61,846 nt of DNA, from assembly GCA_002722885.1 (NCBI GenBank), contig PBNE01000009.1:1-61846 (forward strand), read 5' to 3'. The first letter of the stretch is position 1; every line of letters begins with the position of its first letter. Both the position numbers and the translations under genes were made by a program. The DNA is from Rhodospirillaceae bacterium. Lineage in GTDB: Bacteria; Pseudomonadota; Alphaproteobacteria; SP197. The notes under the pieces were generated by a model. It was not told the DNA's origin, did not search any database, and saw only the letters and a program-made list of their open reading frames with translations. This document shows, piece by piece, positions 22,296 to 31,677 of this stretch.

Positions 22296-24572
22296 TCAGG
22301 CCGGCTCCACGAAGTCGGCCATGACTTTTTTCTGGCCGGCCTTGTCGAAGGCGATGTCGAGCTTGGAGCCGTCGACGGACTGGACCATGCCGTAGCCGAA
22401 TTTCTGGTGAAACACGCGGGAGCCGATCTCCGGCACACCGCGGCCCTGACCAACGGGTACGAAGACCTCGTCCTTGTCGCCAAAGCGTTGGCTGCGCGCT
22501 TCGATGACGCGATGGTAGTTGCTTTGCCGCCCGCTTATGTTCGGCCGGTTCATGGCGATCTGCCAGAGCGCGCCATCGTTCTGAACGAAACCGTAGCCGG
22601 ATGCCTCTGCCCGTTCGGTATGATCCTCGGGCAATTCGTCGACAAACCGTGACGGGATGTTCGACTGCCACTGGCCGTGCACGGTGCGATTGGCGGCGTA
22701 AAGCACAATCGCCCGCTTGCGCGCGCGGGTGAGGCCGACATAAGCCAGACGGCGCTCCTCCTCGAGGCCCGCATAACCGTTGTCGTCGATTGCCATCTGG
22801 TTCGGGAAAACGCCTTCTTCCCAGCCCGGCAGGAACACCGTGTCAAACTCCAGCCCCTTGGCGCTGTGAAGCGTCATAATGTTGGCCATGTCGTTGGTCT
22901 TGCCGGTGTCGACATCCATCACCAGGCTGACGTGGTCGAGGAACTCGTCGAGCGTCTCGAACTCCGTCATGGCGCGCACGAGTTCCTTGAGATTCTCGAG
23001 ACGGCCGGGGGCCTGAACCGATTTGTCGACCATCCACATCGCGGTGTAACCGGATTCGTCGAGCACGATCTCGGCCAGTTCCGAGGGCGGCAGGCGGCTT
23101 GCCTCGGCGCGCCATCGGGCTATGTCCTCGACGAACTCGCGCAGCGTGGAGCGGCGCTGGGGCGGCAGTTCGTCCGTCGTGATGACTTGTTCGGAGGTGC
23201 TGAGCAGGGACTGGCCGCGTCCTCGCGCGATGGCGTAGAGTGTCTGCAGGGACTTGTGGCCCAGCCCCCGCTTGGGCGTGTTGACGATGCGCTGGAACGC
23301 GAGATCATCGTCACCCTGGCGGATCAGCCGAAAGTAGGCGCAGGCGTCACGGATTTCCTGCCGCTCGTAAAAGCGAAGACCGCCCACGACCCGGTAGGGC
23401 ACGCCGATGGTGATCAGCCGTTCCTCGAAGGCGCGGGTCTGGTAGCCCGCACGCACCAGAACAGCCATGTCGTTGAGCGCATGGTCGTGGCGCTGCAGGT
23501 CCTCCATGGTCTCGCCGACCGTGCGGGCTTCTTCGGCCTCGTCCCAGACACCCTGGATTTTGACCGGCTCGCCCATCTCGTCGTCGACCGCTTCGGTCCA
23601 GAGTGTCTTGCCCAGACGGCCCTGGTTATGAGCGATCAGGGCCGACGCCGCGCCCAGAATATACGGGGTCGAGCGGTAGTTGCGTTCCAGTCGCACGACA
23701 ACAGCGCCGGGGAAGTCATCCTCGAAGCGCAAGATGTTGCCGACCTCCGCGCCGCGCCAGCCATAGATCGACTGGTCGTCGTCGCCGACGCAGCAGATGT
23801 TCTTCGATCCCTGGGCCAGCAGGCGCAGCCAGAGGTACTGCGCGATATTGGTGTCCTGATACTCGTCGACCAGGATGTAGCGAAAGCGACGGTGGTAGTC
23901 GGCCAGCACGTCGGGGTGCTCGCGGAAGAGCTCGAGGCAGAGCAGCAACAGATCGCCGAAGTCGGCGGCGTTGAGCTCCGCCAGACGCTGCTGGTAGTCG
24001 CGATAGAGCTCGATGCCCTTGCCGTGGGCAAAGTCGCCGACGTCCTCGGCCGGCACCTGGTCGGGCGTCCAGCCCTTGTCCTTCCAGCGGGAGACGATGT
24101 GGTTGAGAACCCGTCCGGGCCAGCGCTTCTCGTCGATCTGGTTGGCCTCGATTATCTGCTTCATCAGGCGAAGCTGGTCGTCCATATCGATGATCGTGAA
24201 GTTCGAGCGCAGGCCCACCAGTTCCGCATGGCGGCGTAGAATGCGCGCGCCGATGGCGTGGAAGGTGCCGAGCCACATGCCCTCGGTGGGTCGGCCGATC
24301 AGCCCGGCCACACGCTCGGACATCTCGCGTGCGGCCTTGTTCGTGAAGGTCACGGCCAGAAGCTGGCCGGGCGCCGCGCGGCGGGTTGCCAGGATATGCG
24401 CCAGGCGCACCGTCAGCACACGCGTCTTGCCGGTGCCCGCGCCGGCCAGCACCAGAACCGGACCGTCAACCGCTTCCACGGCCTGACGTTGCTCTTCATT
24501 CAGACTGCCAAGCAGGTGCGATCCAGCTGACGGCGGCGGTGGGGGTGCGGAAGCTTCGAAGAGGTCGGTCAT
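22296..24572 (-). CDS. uvrD: UvrD/PcrA-type SF1 DNA helicase
   Basis: 3'-5' helicase for nucleotide-excision and mismatch repair. It has 758 residues. Walker A AGAGTGKT is at 43-50. Motifs Ia (VTFTNKAAREM), II (LVDEYQDTN), III (VGDDDQSIYGWRGA), IV (RLERNYRS), V (LHSAKGLEFD) and VI (AYVGLTRARK) are all present. The C-terminus ends with a small Tudor-like domain, GSRVFHQKFGYGMVQSVDG, as in PcrA/UvrD. The nearby clusters of GC-rich hairpins probably end its transcript. Confidence 0.95.
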   Translation of the reverse strand: MTDLFEASAPPPPPSAGSHLLGSLNEEQRQAVEAVDGPVLVLAGAGTGKTRVLTVRLAHILATRRAAPGQLLAVTFTNKAAREMSERVAGLIGRPTEGMWLGTFHAIGARILRRHAELVGLRSNFTIIDMDDQLRLMKQIIEANQIDEKRWPGRVLNHIVSRWKDKGWTPDQVPAEDVGDFAHGKGIELYRDYQQRLAELNAADFGDLLLLCLELFREHPDVLADYHRRFRYILVDEYQDTNIAQYLWLRLLAQGSKNICCVGDDDQSIYGWRGAEVGNILRFEDDFPGAVVVRLERNYRSTPYILGAASALIAHNQGRLGKTLWTEAVDDEMGEPVKIQGVWDEAEEARTVGETMEDLQRHDHALNDMAVLVRAGYQTRAFEERLITIGVPYRVVGGLRFYERQEIRDACAYFRLIRQGDDDLAFQRIVNTPKRGLGHKSLQTLYAIARGRGQSLLSTSEQVITTDELPPQRRSTLREFVEDIARWRAEASRLPPSELAEIVLDESGYTAMWMVDKSVQAPGRLENLKELVRAMTEFETLDEFLDHVSLVMDVDTGKTNDMANIMTLHSAKGLEFDTVFLPGWEEGVFPNQMAIDDNGYAGLEEERRLAYVGLTRARKRAIVLYAANRTVHGQWQSNIPSRFVDELPEDHTERAEASGYGFVQNDGALWQIAMNRPNISGRQSNYHRVIEARSQRFGDKDEVFVPVGQGRGVPEIGSRVFHQKFGYGMVQSVDGSKLDIAFDKAGQKKVMADFVEPA

Positions 24573-24652
24573 GACAGGCTGGAACCTATCATAAACATTC
24601 GGGCCTGCGAGCGGAGCTTCCGGGCATGGCTCGGGGTCTGTGGACAGAGCGC

Positions 24653-26407
24653 TCAGGCCCGTTCGGCGGCGGCTTCCGTCAGTGCCCGGTTGTGAGCTTT
24701 CACCAGAGATCGCTGGGTCAGGATGCCGGTTACCTTCGAGGTCTCCAGACCGTCGACAACCGGAATGAAGTCGTCGTCGCAGACCTCCATGGCTTCGAGC
24801 GCGCTGGCCAGCGTGTCGTCGGCCATGAGTACATGGCCGGTCCGGCGTGCGAGGTCTGCGGCCGTGAGGTCCCGGTCTTCCTCCGCGTCGCCGAAGAGGA
24901 CAGAGCGCAGGTCTTCCATGGTCACTACGCCGACCAGAATTCCATTGTCGTCGACCACAACGAAGTTACCATTGGGATGGTCGTAGAGCCTTGTACGGAT
25001 TGTGTCGAACGTATCGGCTGGGGCGAGGCTCGCAAATGCAGGCGACATGATGGTGCTGACTGCCTGGCTTCTGAGCAGATGGTGCGCATGGCCGCCCGAG
25101 AGGTCTATGCCTCGCCGTTCGAGAACCCACTGGAAGAACGATCGGCCGCCGACATGGTTCACCAGCAGAGACGCCAAGGCTGTCCCGATCATCACGGCAA
25201 TGGTGAGGTCGAAGTTGGCCGTGAGCTCGAAGACGATCAGAATCGTCGAGATGGGCGCGCCCAGGACTGCACCGGCCACCGCGGCCATGCCGACGATAGC
25301 GTAGACCGTGTGGTGGCTTGCCATCTCCGGCATGAAGCTGGTTGCGATCAGACCGTAGGCGCCGCCGACCATGGCCCCGACAAAGAGCGACGGGCTGAAG
25401 ACGCCGCCGCCGAAGCCGCAGCCCAGAGTGAACGCCGTCGCGGCGATCTTGGCGATGGCGAGCGCAATCATGAACGACAGCGCCAGCCCGCCGTTGAGTG
25501 CCAGATCTGTGCCCTCGTAGCCCACGCCAAGAACCTGGGGGAAGGACAGCGCGATGCCGCCGACCAGCAGGCCGCCGGTCACCGGGGCGGCGATCATCGG
25601 AATCTTCAGCCGTTCGACGCAGTCTTGAACGACGAAGATACTGCGCATTAAAACCCAGGCGGCTACCGCGGCCACGACACCCAGGATGCCGAAGGCGGGA
25701 ATTTCCCAGAACGAAACGATGGCGTGATCGGACACGATAAAGGCGGGAAAGTCGCCGTAATGGATACGAGTCACGATGGTGCCGACGACAGAGGCGAGCA
25801 CCACTGGTGCGAAGGCAGAAAGGCCGTAGTGACCGACCACGACTTCGAGGGCGAAGAAAACCCCGGCAATCGGCGCGTTGAACGAGGTGGCGACTGCCGC
25901 TGCGACGCCGCAGCCCAGCAGGGTCATGGTGGCGCTGCGTCGCAGGCCGAATTTCTGGGCGGCCAGGGACGCCATGGTGGCGCCCAGATGCACCACGGGC
26001 CCTTCACGGCCCGCCGATCCGCCGGTTCCCAGGGTCAGCGCGGAACCTGCGGCGGCAACCAGTCCGTCGCGCAGGCGAATGCGCCCGCCACGCAGGGCCG
26101 TGGCCTCCACGACATCTGCGACGGCGTGAAGGCGTCCGTCATGACAGAGGTAACGGCGTATCATACCGATCACGAGGCCGCCGCCGGCCGGGATCAGTAG
26201 GATCAGCCACCACGGCAATTCTGCCACATGGCTTGCCAGACGTTCGGTGGCAGCACCCCAGGTTGCGAGCTGTGTTCCGGCTATGAGGTGCCGGAAGGCA
26301 ATGCAGCCCAGCGAGGCAGCCAGTCCGATCAGGACGGCAAGGCCTGCCAGCGTGGTCTGCTCGTTGCGGACCAGACGAATCAGGCGGTCGGTTGTGGTCG
26401 TCACCAT
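24653..26407 (-). CDS. ClC-family chloride channel/antiporter with CBS pair
   Basis: A 584-residue membrane protein. The ClC core has GSAGREGP (130-137) with the family's gating glutamate in GREGP, and GCGFGGGVFSPSLFVGA in the second half. The last 120 residues hold two CBS domains, ending in VEDG-like DDDFIPVVDG and TGILTQR. CBS domains usually regulate ClC activity by nucleotides. The neighbours are unrelated. It could be a Cl-/H+ antiporter or a channel; sequence alone cannot separate them. Confidence 0.9.
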   Translation of the reverse strand: MVTTTTDRLIRLVRNEQTTLAGLAVLIGLAASLGCIAFRHLIAGTQLATWGAATERLASHVAELPWWLILLIPAGGGLVIGMIRRYLCHDGRLHAVADVVEATALRGGRIRLRDGLVAAAGSALTLGTGGSAGREGPVVHLGATMASLAAQKFGLRRSATMTLLGCGVAAAVATSFNAPIAGVFFALEVVVGHYGLSAFAPVVLASVVGTIVTRIHYGDFPAFIVSDHAIVSFWEIPAFGILGVVAAVAAWVLMRSIFVVQDCVERLKIPMIAAPVTGGLLVGGIALSFPQVLGVGYEGTDLALNGGLALSFMIALAIAKIAATAFTLGCGFGGGVFSPSLFVGAMVGGAYGLIATSFMPEMASHHTVYAIVGMAAVAGAVLGAPISTILIVFELTANFDLTIAVMIGTALASLLVNHVGGRSFFQWVLERRGIDLSGGHAHHLLRSQAVSTIMSPAFASLAPADTFDTIRTRLYDHPNGNFVVVDDNGILVGVVTMEDLRSVLFGDAEEDRDLTAADLARRTGHVLMADDTLASALEAMEVCDDDFIPVVDGLETSKVTGILTQRSLVKAHNRALTEAAAERA

Positions 26408-26453
26408 CAGTTCTCCCGGAAGGCCGCTTTGGAGATGTCAGGAAAAACCGGGA

Positions 26454-26642
26454 TCATCCGGCCTGGGGCGGTTCGTCATCGTTGTCGTCCGTGCCCGGAT
26501 CGCTGGGCGTCGCATTCGAGAGGTGATGACTCATATCGCCAAAGCCGCGGCCTCCGGGCGTGCGTCTGCGCCGCGGCGGCCGTGATTCCCCGTTTTCGGC
26601 GAGCTTCTTGCGGTAGGTTTCCAGATCGATGACGTCGGCCAT
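26454..26642 (-). CDS. Small hypothetical protein, basic-then-acidic (62 aa)
   Basis: Starts MADVIDLETYRKKLA, a motif that opens many short alphaproteobacterial proteins of unknown role. It continues with a very basic stretch (SRPPRRRRTPGGRG) and ends in an acidic tail (PGTDDNDDEPPQAG). It is soluble and probably disordered. It lies upstream of the ClC gene on the same strand, 46 bases apart. No function is assigned. Confidence 0.5.
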   Translation of the reverse strand: MADVIDLETYRKKLAENGESRPPRRRRTPGGRGFGDMSHHLSNATPSDPGTDDNDDEPPQAG

Positions 26643-26799
26643 ATGCGTGTTCTTGCGTGGTACGTTGTCTGGTATGACCGCATCACGGCAAGGTGCTCGG
26701 GACGCGGTGGTTTCGTTAGGGTGAAACCGTCACCACTTTAGAGCAGATTACGGTGTCGACCAACAACGGGGCGGTTGTCGACAGAATACGGAGGCATCG

Positions 26800-29700
26800 T
26801 TGCGCAAGTTTCTGTTGATTGTCGTCAGCCTCGTTGTTGTCGCGCTGATCGGCGCGGTTGTTGTCCTGATGACGCTCGATTTCAACCACTACAAGCCCGA
26901 GGTCGAGGCTGAGCTGGAAGCTGCGACCGGCCGGGACGTTACTATCGATGGTGATATCCGAGTCACCTTCATTCCAAATCTGGCCATTGCTCTCGAGGAC
27001 GTCACCGTGGCCGGCGCGCCCGGTGGGTCGGGAGACGCCTTTCTGGAGCTTCCCGAAGTTCTGGCGGTGGTTTCGCTGTTGCCGCTGGCATTCTTTGATG
27101 TCGTGGTTGAACGTATACGGCTGATCGAACCTGTGGTGATTCTGGAAACCCGGGCGGACGGCCCAGCAAGCTGGGAGTTCGAGCCGGTTGCTTCGACCGA
27201 TAACCCCGGCAGTGCGCCACCGCCGGTCAAAATTGAGTTGGTCGACATCCAGGATGGCCGGATCGAATGGCGTGATGCTGGGGAGAAGCGCGTCTTCGAA
27301 GAGGTTGATCTCTGGATCGTTGCCCTGGGCGCGGACGGTCCCTTCGAGGCCCGAGGAGCGTTTCATCTCGATGGCAAAGCCTGGGCGCTTGATGCCGACC
27401 TGGGTCGGCTTTCTCGTACCCAGCTGCCGGTGAATGTGGTGCTGGCTGCGGGCGACGATGTGTCGCTCAAGATCGCGGGAACGGTCGCACTGGATGCTGA
27501 CCCCGTGGCCGTGGCCGGACAGACCGAGGTCCGCCTCATCCGTCTCGGTGATCTGGCCCGCCTCACGGGACACCAGACACTCCCGGCAGCCCTGCATGAT
27601 ATGCCGCTGCGCTTTGATGCCGGTGTCTCGGCGTCGTCACAGCTTGTACATCTCAATGATCTCGCCATCGAACTGGGCGAAAGCAATGTGACCGGCAGTG
27701 TTCTCGTCACTATCGGTGATGCGCCTGCCGCTGAGCTGTCTCTTGCGGTCAACAGGCTCGATCTCGATGCCTTGTTACCCCTGTTTGCGAGCACGGGAGA
27801 AGGATCAGAGAGTGCCGGGAGTGATGCGCCGTGGCCCGATACACTGCTTGTCGATGCTGATCTGCTTGTCGAGGCGGCGATCTTTCGAGGCGAACCGGTT
27901 CGCTACGTCCAGCTTTCGGCGGGCCTCGAAGAGGGAGTCTGGACACTCGAGCAGGCCAACGCGCTGCTACCCGGCGGAACATCGGTTGCGGCAAGCGGCG
28001 CTGTGACCGCGGAGGACGGGCAGGCGACCTTCCGTGGGCCCGTTGAAGTCATATCCGACAATCTCAGGGGCACACTGGCATGGTTGGGCGAGCCGATGCA
28101 GGAGATTGCCGACGAGCGCCTGCGCCGGCTCGACTTCAGTGGCGATGTCGTGGCCTCGTTGGACGTTCTGGCGGTGACTTCACTTGATCTTTCGCTGGAT
28201 TCATCACGTCTGACCGGGGGTGTGGCAGCGAAGCTCGAAGAGGTTCCAACTATCACGGCCGAGTTCCGTCTGGACCAGATCAATCTCGATGCCTATCTGC
28301 CCGCTGTTGCGAGTGAACGTGAGGAAGGCGAGCCCTCCGGGGCATTGCCGCTGTCGCTTCCCGCACTGAGCCCCTGGCTCGAACGGGCCAATGTCGATCT
28401 GGAGCTTCATATTCAGGCGTTGACCTACAACGGTGTGTCCGTGAGCAGCCTGGTGGCCGATGGTTCTGTGCTGAATGGTGTGCTGGATCTCAACACGCTT
28501 GGCGCAGCCGATGTTGCCGGTGCGGCGATGCGGACGTCGGGCACCATTGATCCCGTGGCCGAAACGGTGTCGTTGCAGATCGGGCTTCAGGCGCCTGATG
28601 CCGGAGGCGTGTTGCGCCTGGCCGGGATTGACTTGCCCATAGATCCTGCAGAGCTAGGTGCCGTCGAACTGGCGGGCGACATCACGGGGGATGCCACCCA
28701 GGCCGTCGTTCGCCAACGTCTCAAGACCGATCTCGGGTCCTTCAGTGTTGACGGAACCCTGCTGGAGCCCTTCGGAGAGATCGGGTTCGACGGACGCGTC
28801 GGGCTGGTGAGCGGAAGCTACCGCGCCCTGGCGGACGTCATGGGCGTTGAGCTGCCGGAGGCCGTTGACTCCGACTTGTCCTTTGCCGCCGATGTGACAA
28901 CCGATCTCGATGGGGCAGAGTTCGATGCTGTTCTGACCGTTCTTGATGCGTCCGTGCGATCAAGCGGTTCTGTGGAGGCTCTTCGGGACGCTCCGCAGTT
29001 TGACGTGCGTGCGCAGGTGCAACATGACGAGCTGGCCACCCTGTTGCGTGATGTCGGCGTTGATGGCGGTTTCCCTGACCTCGGGCCGATTGATCTCGGC
29101 CTCACCGCGGCAGGCACCCAGGACCTAATCGACATGGCCCTGGCACCTTCGGTCGTCGGGCCGTCGACGCTTCACGGCAAACTGAGCATGACATTGGGCA
29201 CGGACCGGCCATCGGTGCGTGCGCGCCTGGAAGCGGGCGAGCTGGCACTTGATCCGTTTCTCGCTGTGACCTCCGGCGGTACTCTGGGCGACACGGACAC
29301 TGGTCAGGCGCAGCGCTGGTCCAGTGAAGAGATCGATCTTGGCGTTCTCGACGCGCTGGATCTGCGTCTTGAATTGGTGGCCGAGCGCCTGCTGTTCCAG
29401 GGTATGGCGATTGAGAGTCCAGTCGTGGTGGCCGAAGCGGAAGGCGGTGTGCTCGTGATCGAGCGGTTAGACGGGCGCATCTTCGAGGGGCAGGTGGCGA
29501 TCAACGGCGTGGTTGAGCCTGGTGTGCCTCACGCGATCGAGCTGAACGTCGTGCTGGCCGATGCCGATATGGCGCAGGCGATGCGCCACTTTGCCGAGAA
29601 CGACAAGCTGACGGGCCGGCTGTTCCTTGACCTTGGTATGACTAGCGCCGGCTTGAACCAGCGCGATCTGATCCAGTCCCTGGCCGGCGATGGCAGTGTT

Positions 29701-30489
29701 TCTTTGCGTGACGGTGCTGTTCACGGTTTTGATCTTGGCGCGATCAGCGATCGTCTCGGCAGCCTGGATGACGAGCTCGCCATTGCCGGACTTCTGGCTC
29801 AGGCCTCGTCGGGGGGAGAAACGCCGATCACGGCGGCCGACGGCACCTTGCAGATCGACAATGGTGTGGTGCGTTCGGACTATATCGTCGTGGTTTTGGA
29901 GGGCGGGCGTGGCGACTTCCGCTTGGCGGCTGATCTGCCGCGCTGGTGGATCGACCTCGAAGGTGATGCTCGGCTTACTGACCACCCCGAGGCCCCCACG
30001 ATCCCCATCGCCGTCAACGGCCCGATCGATGGCCCGGAGCAGGTTGTCGATACGCGGGGCCTTGAGAACTTCCTGGTTCAGCGAGCCGCGGAAACCGCGC
30101 TGCGAAAACTGGGTGAGGAAGAGCTGGGCGGTGCCGCAGGCGCCGTGTTGGATGTGATCACCGATGACAGCGGCGGATCGACAGCGGACGCCAATGTCGA
30201 TGATGTCGAGGGTGCGCCACTTGAAACTGTGCCGTCCAAGCCGGAAGCGCCGGAGGAACCGCTGGACGCAGCGGGACAACTCCTGGAGTTGTTGACTGGT
30301 GATGAGGATACGGCAGAAACAGAGAGTCAGGAGCAAAGCGGTGGCTCGGGCGGCTTGCTTGATCTACTGAGTCGGTCATCCGGTGAAAGCAGTGCGCCCT
30401 ACACACCGTCGGAGACACCGCAACAGGACGATCAGGATTTCGACACAGATGGCTTGCTGCTCGATCTGCTCGACGGTTTTGGCAATTGA
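26800..30489 (+). CDS. AsmA-family giant envelope protein
   Basis: A 1229-residue protein with one N-terminal membrane segment (about 4-26) and the AsmA start FNHYKPEVEAELEAATGRDVTIDGDI. A very long periplasmic stretch of beta-rich repeats follows, with the AsmA C-terminal domain near 870-1090 (LDALDLRLELVAERLLFQG and VVRSDYIVVVLEGGRGDFRLAADL). The last 100 or so residues are acidic and Ser-rich, ending LLLDLLDGFGN. AsmA-like proteins act in lipid transport to the outer membrane. I start at TTG 26800 because GGAGG lies six bases before it and the membrane segment follows at once. It is larger than E. coli AsmA (about 617 residues). Confidence 0.88.
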   Translation: MRKFLLIVVSLVVVALIGAVVVLMTLDFNHYKPEVEAELEAATGRDVTIDGDIRVTFIPNLAIALEDVTVAGAPGGSGDAFLELPEVLAVVSLLPLAFFDVVVERIRLIEPVVILETRADGPASWEFEPVASTDNPGSAPPPVKIELVDIQDGRIEWRDAGEKRVFEEVDLWIVALGADGPFEARGAFHLDGKAWALDADLGRLSRTQLPVNVVLAAGDDVSLKIAGTVALDADPVAVAGQTEVRLIRLGDLARLTGHQTLPAALHDMPLRFDAGVSASSQLVHLNDLAIELGESNVTGSVLVTIGDAPAAELSLAVNRLDLDALLPLFASTGEGSESAGSDAPWPDTLLVDADLLVEAAIFRGEPVRYVQLSAGLEEGVWTLEQANALLPGGTSVAASGAVTAEDGQATFRGPVEVISDNLRGTLAWLGEPMQEIADERLRRLDFSGDVVASLDVLAVTSLDLSLDSSRLTGGVAAKLEEVPTITAEFRLDQINLDAYLPAVASEREEGEPSGALPLSLPALSPWLERANVDLELHIQALTYNGVSVSSLVADGSVLNGVLDLNTLGAADVAGAAMRTSGTIDPVAETVSLQIGLQAPDAGGVLRLAGIDLPIDPAELGAVELAGDITGDATQAVVRQRLKTDLGSFSVDGTLLEPFGEIGFDGRVGLVSGSYRALADVMGVELPEAVDSDLSFAADVTTDLDGAEFDAVLTVLDASVRSSGSVEALRDAPQFDVRAQVQHDELATLLRDVGVDGGFPDLGPIDLGLTAAGTQDLIDMALAPSVVGPSTLHGKLSMTLGTDRPSVRARLEAGELALDPFLAVTSGGTLGDTDTGQAQRWSSEEIDLGVLDALDLRLELVAERLLFQGMAIESPVVVAEAEGGVLVIERLDGRIFEGQVAINGVVEPGVPHAIELNVVLADADMAQAMRHFAENDKLTGRLFLDLGMTSAGLNQRDLIQSLAGDGSVSLRDGAVHGFDLGAISDRLGSLDDELAIAGLLAQASSGGETPITAADGTLQIDNGVVRSDYIVVVLEGGRGDFRLAADLPRWWIDLEGDARLTDHPEAPTIPIAVNGPIDGPEQVVDTRGLENFLVQRAAETALRKLGEEELGGAAGAVLDVITDDSGGSTADANVDDVEGAPLETVPSKPEAPEEPLDAAGQLLELLTGDEDTAETESQEQSGGSGGLLDLLSRSSGESSAPYTPSETPQQDDQDFDTDGLLLDLLDGFGN

Positions 30490-30521
30490 TCTGGATCATC
30501 GCAATCACGAATGAAATTCGC

Positions 30522-30550
30522 TTGCATTGAATTTGCAGCATGACTAATAT
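30522..30550 (+). promoter_or_regulatory. Sigma70-type promoter for the iron-binding-protein gene
   Basis: A -35 TTGCAT (30522-30527) and a -10 TAATAT (30545-30550) are spaced by 17 bases. It lies in a visibly AT-rich leader upstream of the binding-protein gene at 30604. The start of transcription would be near 30557, just ahead of the Fur-like box. Confidence 0.65.
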
Positions 30551-30562
30551 GAGATTTCTAAA

Positions 30563-30583
30563 TGCAAGTCATTCTCAATTGCA
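30563..30583. promoter_or_regulatory. Fur-box-like operator upstream of iron ABC gene
   Basis: An imperfect 21-base dyad with arms TGCAA (30563-30567) and TTGCA (30579-30583) around a CATTCTCA core, the style reported for alphaproteobacterial Fur sites. It lies just downstream of the predicted -10, where a bound repressor would block transcription under iron excess. This supports the iron role inferred from the gene. Confidence 0.6.
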
Positions 30584-30603
30584 AAAAATAACGGAGTATC
30601 ACC

Positions 30604-31629
30604 ATGTCTCTTCGACGGTTTCTCGGTTCCCTCTCTGCCGCCGCCCTAATGACAATCGTTCCGCCGGCACTAGCAGACGGTGAAGTCAATCTGTACACCT
30701 CCCGTCACTATGACTCTGATCAGGTCCTTTTCGCTGCTTTCACCGAGGCGACCGGGATCACAGTGAACGTTATTGAAGATAAGGCCGGGAAGCTCATTGA
30801 GCGGATCAAAACAGAGGGAGTGAACAGCCCCGCTGATGTATTTCTCACTGTTGATGCCAGTAATCTGATGAACGCAGCGAGCGACGGCCTTTTTCAGGCG
30901 ACGAGCTCTGACAGCCTCGATTCTCGTATTCCAGCGAATTTGCGTCATCCAGATGGGCTTTGGTTTGCTTTCACCAAGCGCGCTCGGGTGATCATGGTCC
31001 GCGAGGATGCAGGTGTTACCGGACTTGAACGGTACGAGGATTTAGCTGACCCGCGCTTTGACGACATGATCTGCATTCGCAGTTCCGGCAACATCTACAA
31101 CCAGTCACTCGTTGGCTCCCTGATCGCTGCCAACGGCGAAGAGGCCACCGCCGCATGGGTTCAGGGCCTGGTCGCGAATATGGCGCGTGAACCGGAATCG
31201 AACGATACGGGCCAAATCCGCGCTGTTGCTGCCGGCGAATGCAGCATCGGTGTGGCCAACACCTACTACCTCGCCCGCTTGACCCGCTCCGACGACCCGG
31301 CGGACCGTGCGGTGGCAGCCGCGATCGATGTCATCCTGCCCAACCAGGATGACAGGGGCACCCATGTGAACATCAGCGGTGCGGGTGTGTTGAGCCATGC
31401 CCCCAATGCGGCCAATGCCGTGGCGTTCTTGGAGTTCCTTGCGAGCGACGAAGCGCAGTTGGCCTTTGCCGACGGCAACAACGAATGGCCGGCGGTTGAA
31501 GGCGTGGCCCATGGGTCGGTGCTGGACGATCTCTATGGTGAGTTCGCCCAAGACGATATTTCGGTGGCCACCTTCGGTGCAAACCGGTCGTCTGCACTCA
31601 ACATCATGGAAGCCAATGGCTGGAAGTGA
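30604..31629 (+). CDS. Fe(III) ABC transporter, periplasmic binding protein
   Basis: A 341-residue periplasmic protein with a signal peptide (about 1-24, ...PPALA). The mature part matches the FutA/FbpA group: VNLYTSRHYDSDQVLFAAFTEATGI, IKTEGVNSPADVFLTVDA, RVIMVRE, and NTYYLARL, with Tyr residues of the kind that coordinate ferric iron. The start is ATG 30604 after GGAG with good spacing. Upstream are a promoter and a Fur-like box. The permease is encoded on the opposite strand 0.7 kb away and no ATPase gene is in the window. Confidence 0.87.
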   Translation: MSLRRFLGSLSAAALMTIVPPALADGEVNLYTSRHYDSDQVLFAAFTEATGITVNVIEDKAGKLIERIKTEGVNSPADVFLTVDASNLMNAASDGLFQATSSDSLDSRIPANLRHPDGLWFAFTKRARVIMVREDAGVTGLERYEDLADPRFDDMICIRSSGNIYNQSLVGSLIAANGEEATAAWVQGLVANMAREPESNDTGQIRAVAAGECSIGVANTYYLARLTRSDDPADRAVAAAIDVILPNQDDRGTHVNISGAGVLSHAPNAANAVAFLEFLASDEAQLAFADGNNEWPAVEGVAHGSVLDDLYGEFAQDDISVATFGANRSSALNIMEANGWK

Positions 31630-31646
31630 TCCTATTAGCGTAGCGT

Positions 31647-31672
31647 CCCGGCGGCCGTACCAGGCTGCCGGG
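31647..31672. terminator. Possible terminator hairpin after the iron-binding gene
   Basis: Arms CCCGGCGGCC (31647-31656) and GGCTGCCGGG (31663-31672) pair with one G-T and a 6-base loop. It lies 17 bases past the stop of the binding-protein gene and just before the convergent pseudogene. No clear T-run follows, so it may act only weakly or in a factor-dependent way. Confidence 0.4.
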
Positions 31673-31677
31673 TGCTC

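Noticed and set aside
22677..24239. A 520-codon plus-strand frame opposite uvrD
   Set aside because: UvrD has every helicase motif; this frame shows none.
26740..26795. Short GTCGAC inverted repeats before the AsmA gene
   Set aside because: The arms match over only seven bases with a long loop, not enough to call an operator.
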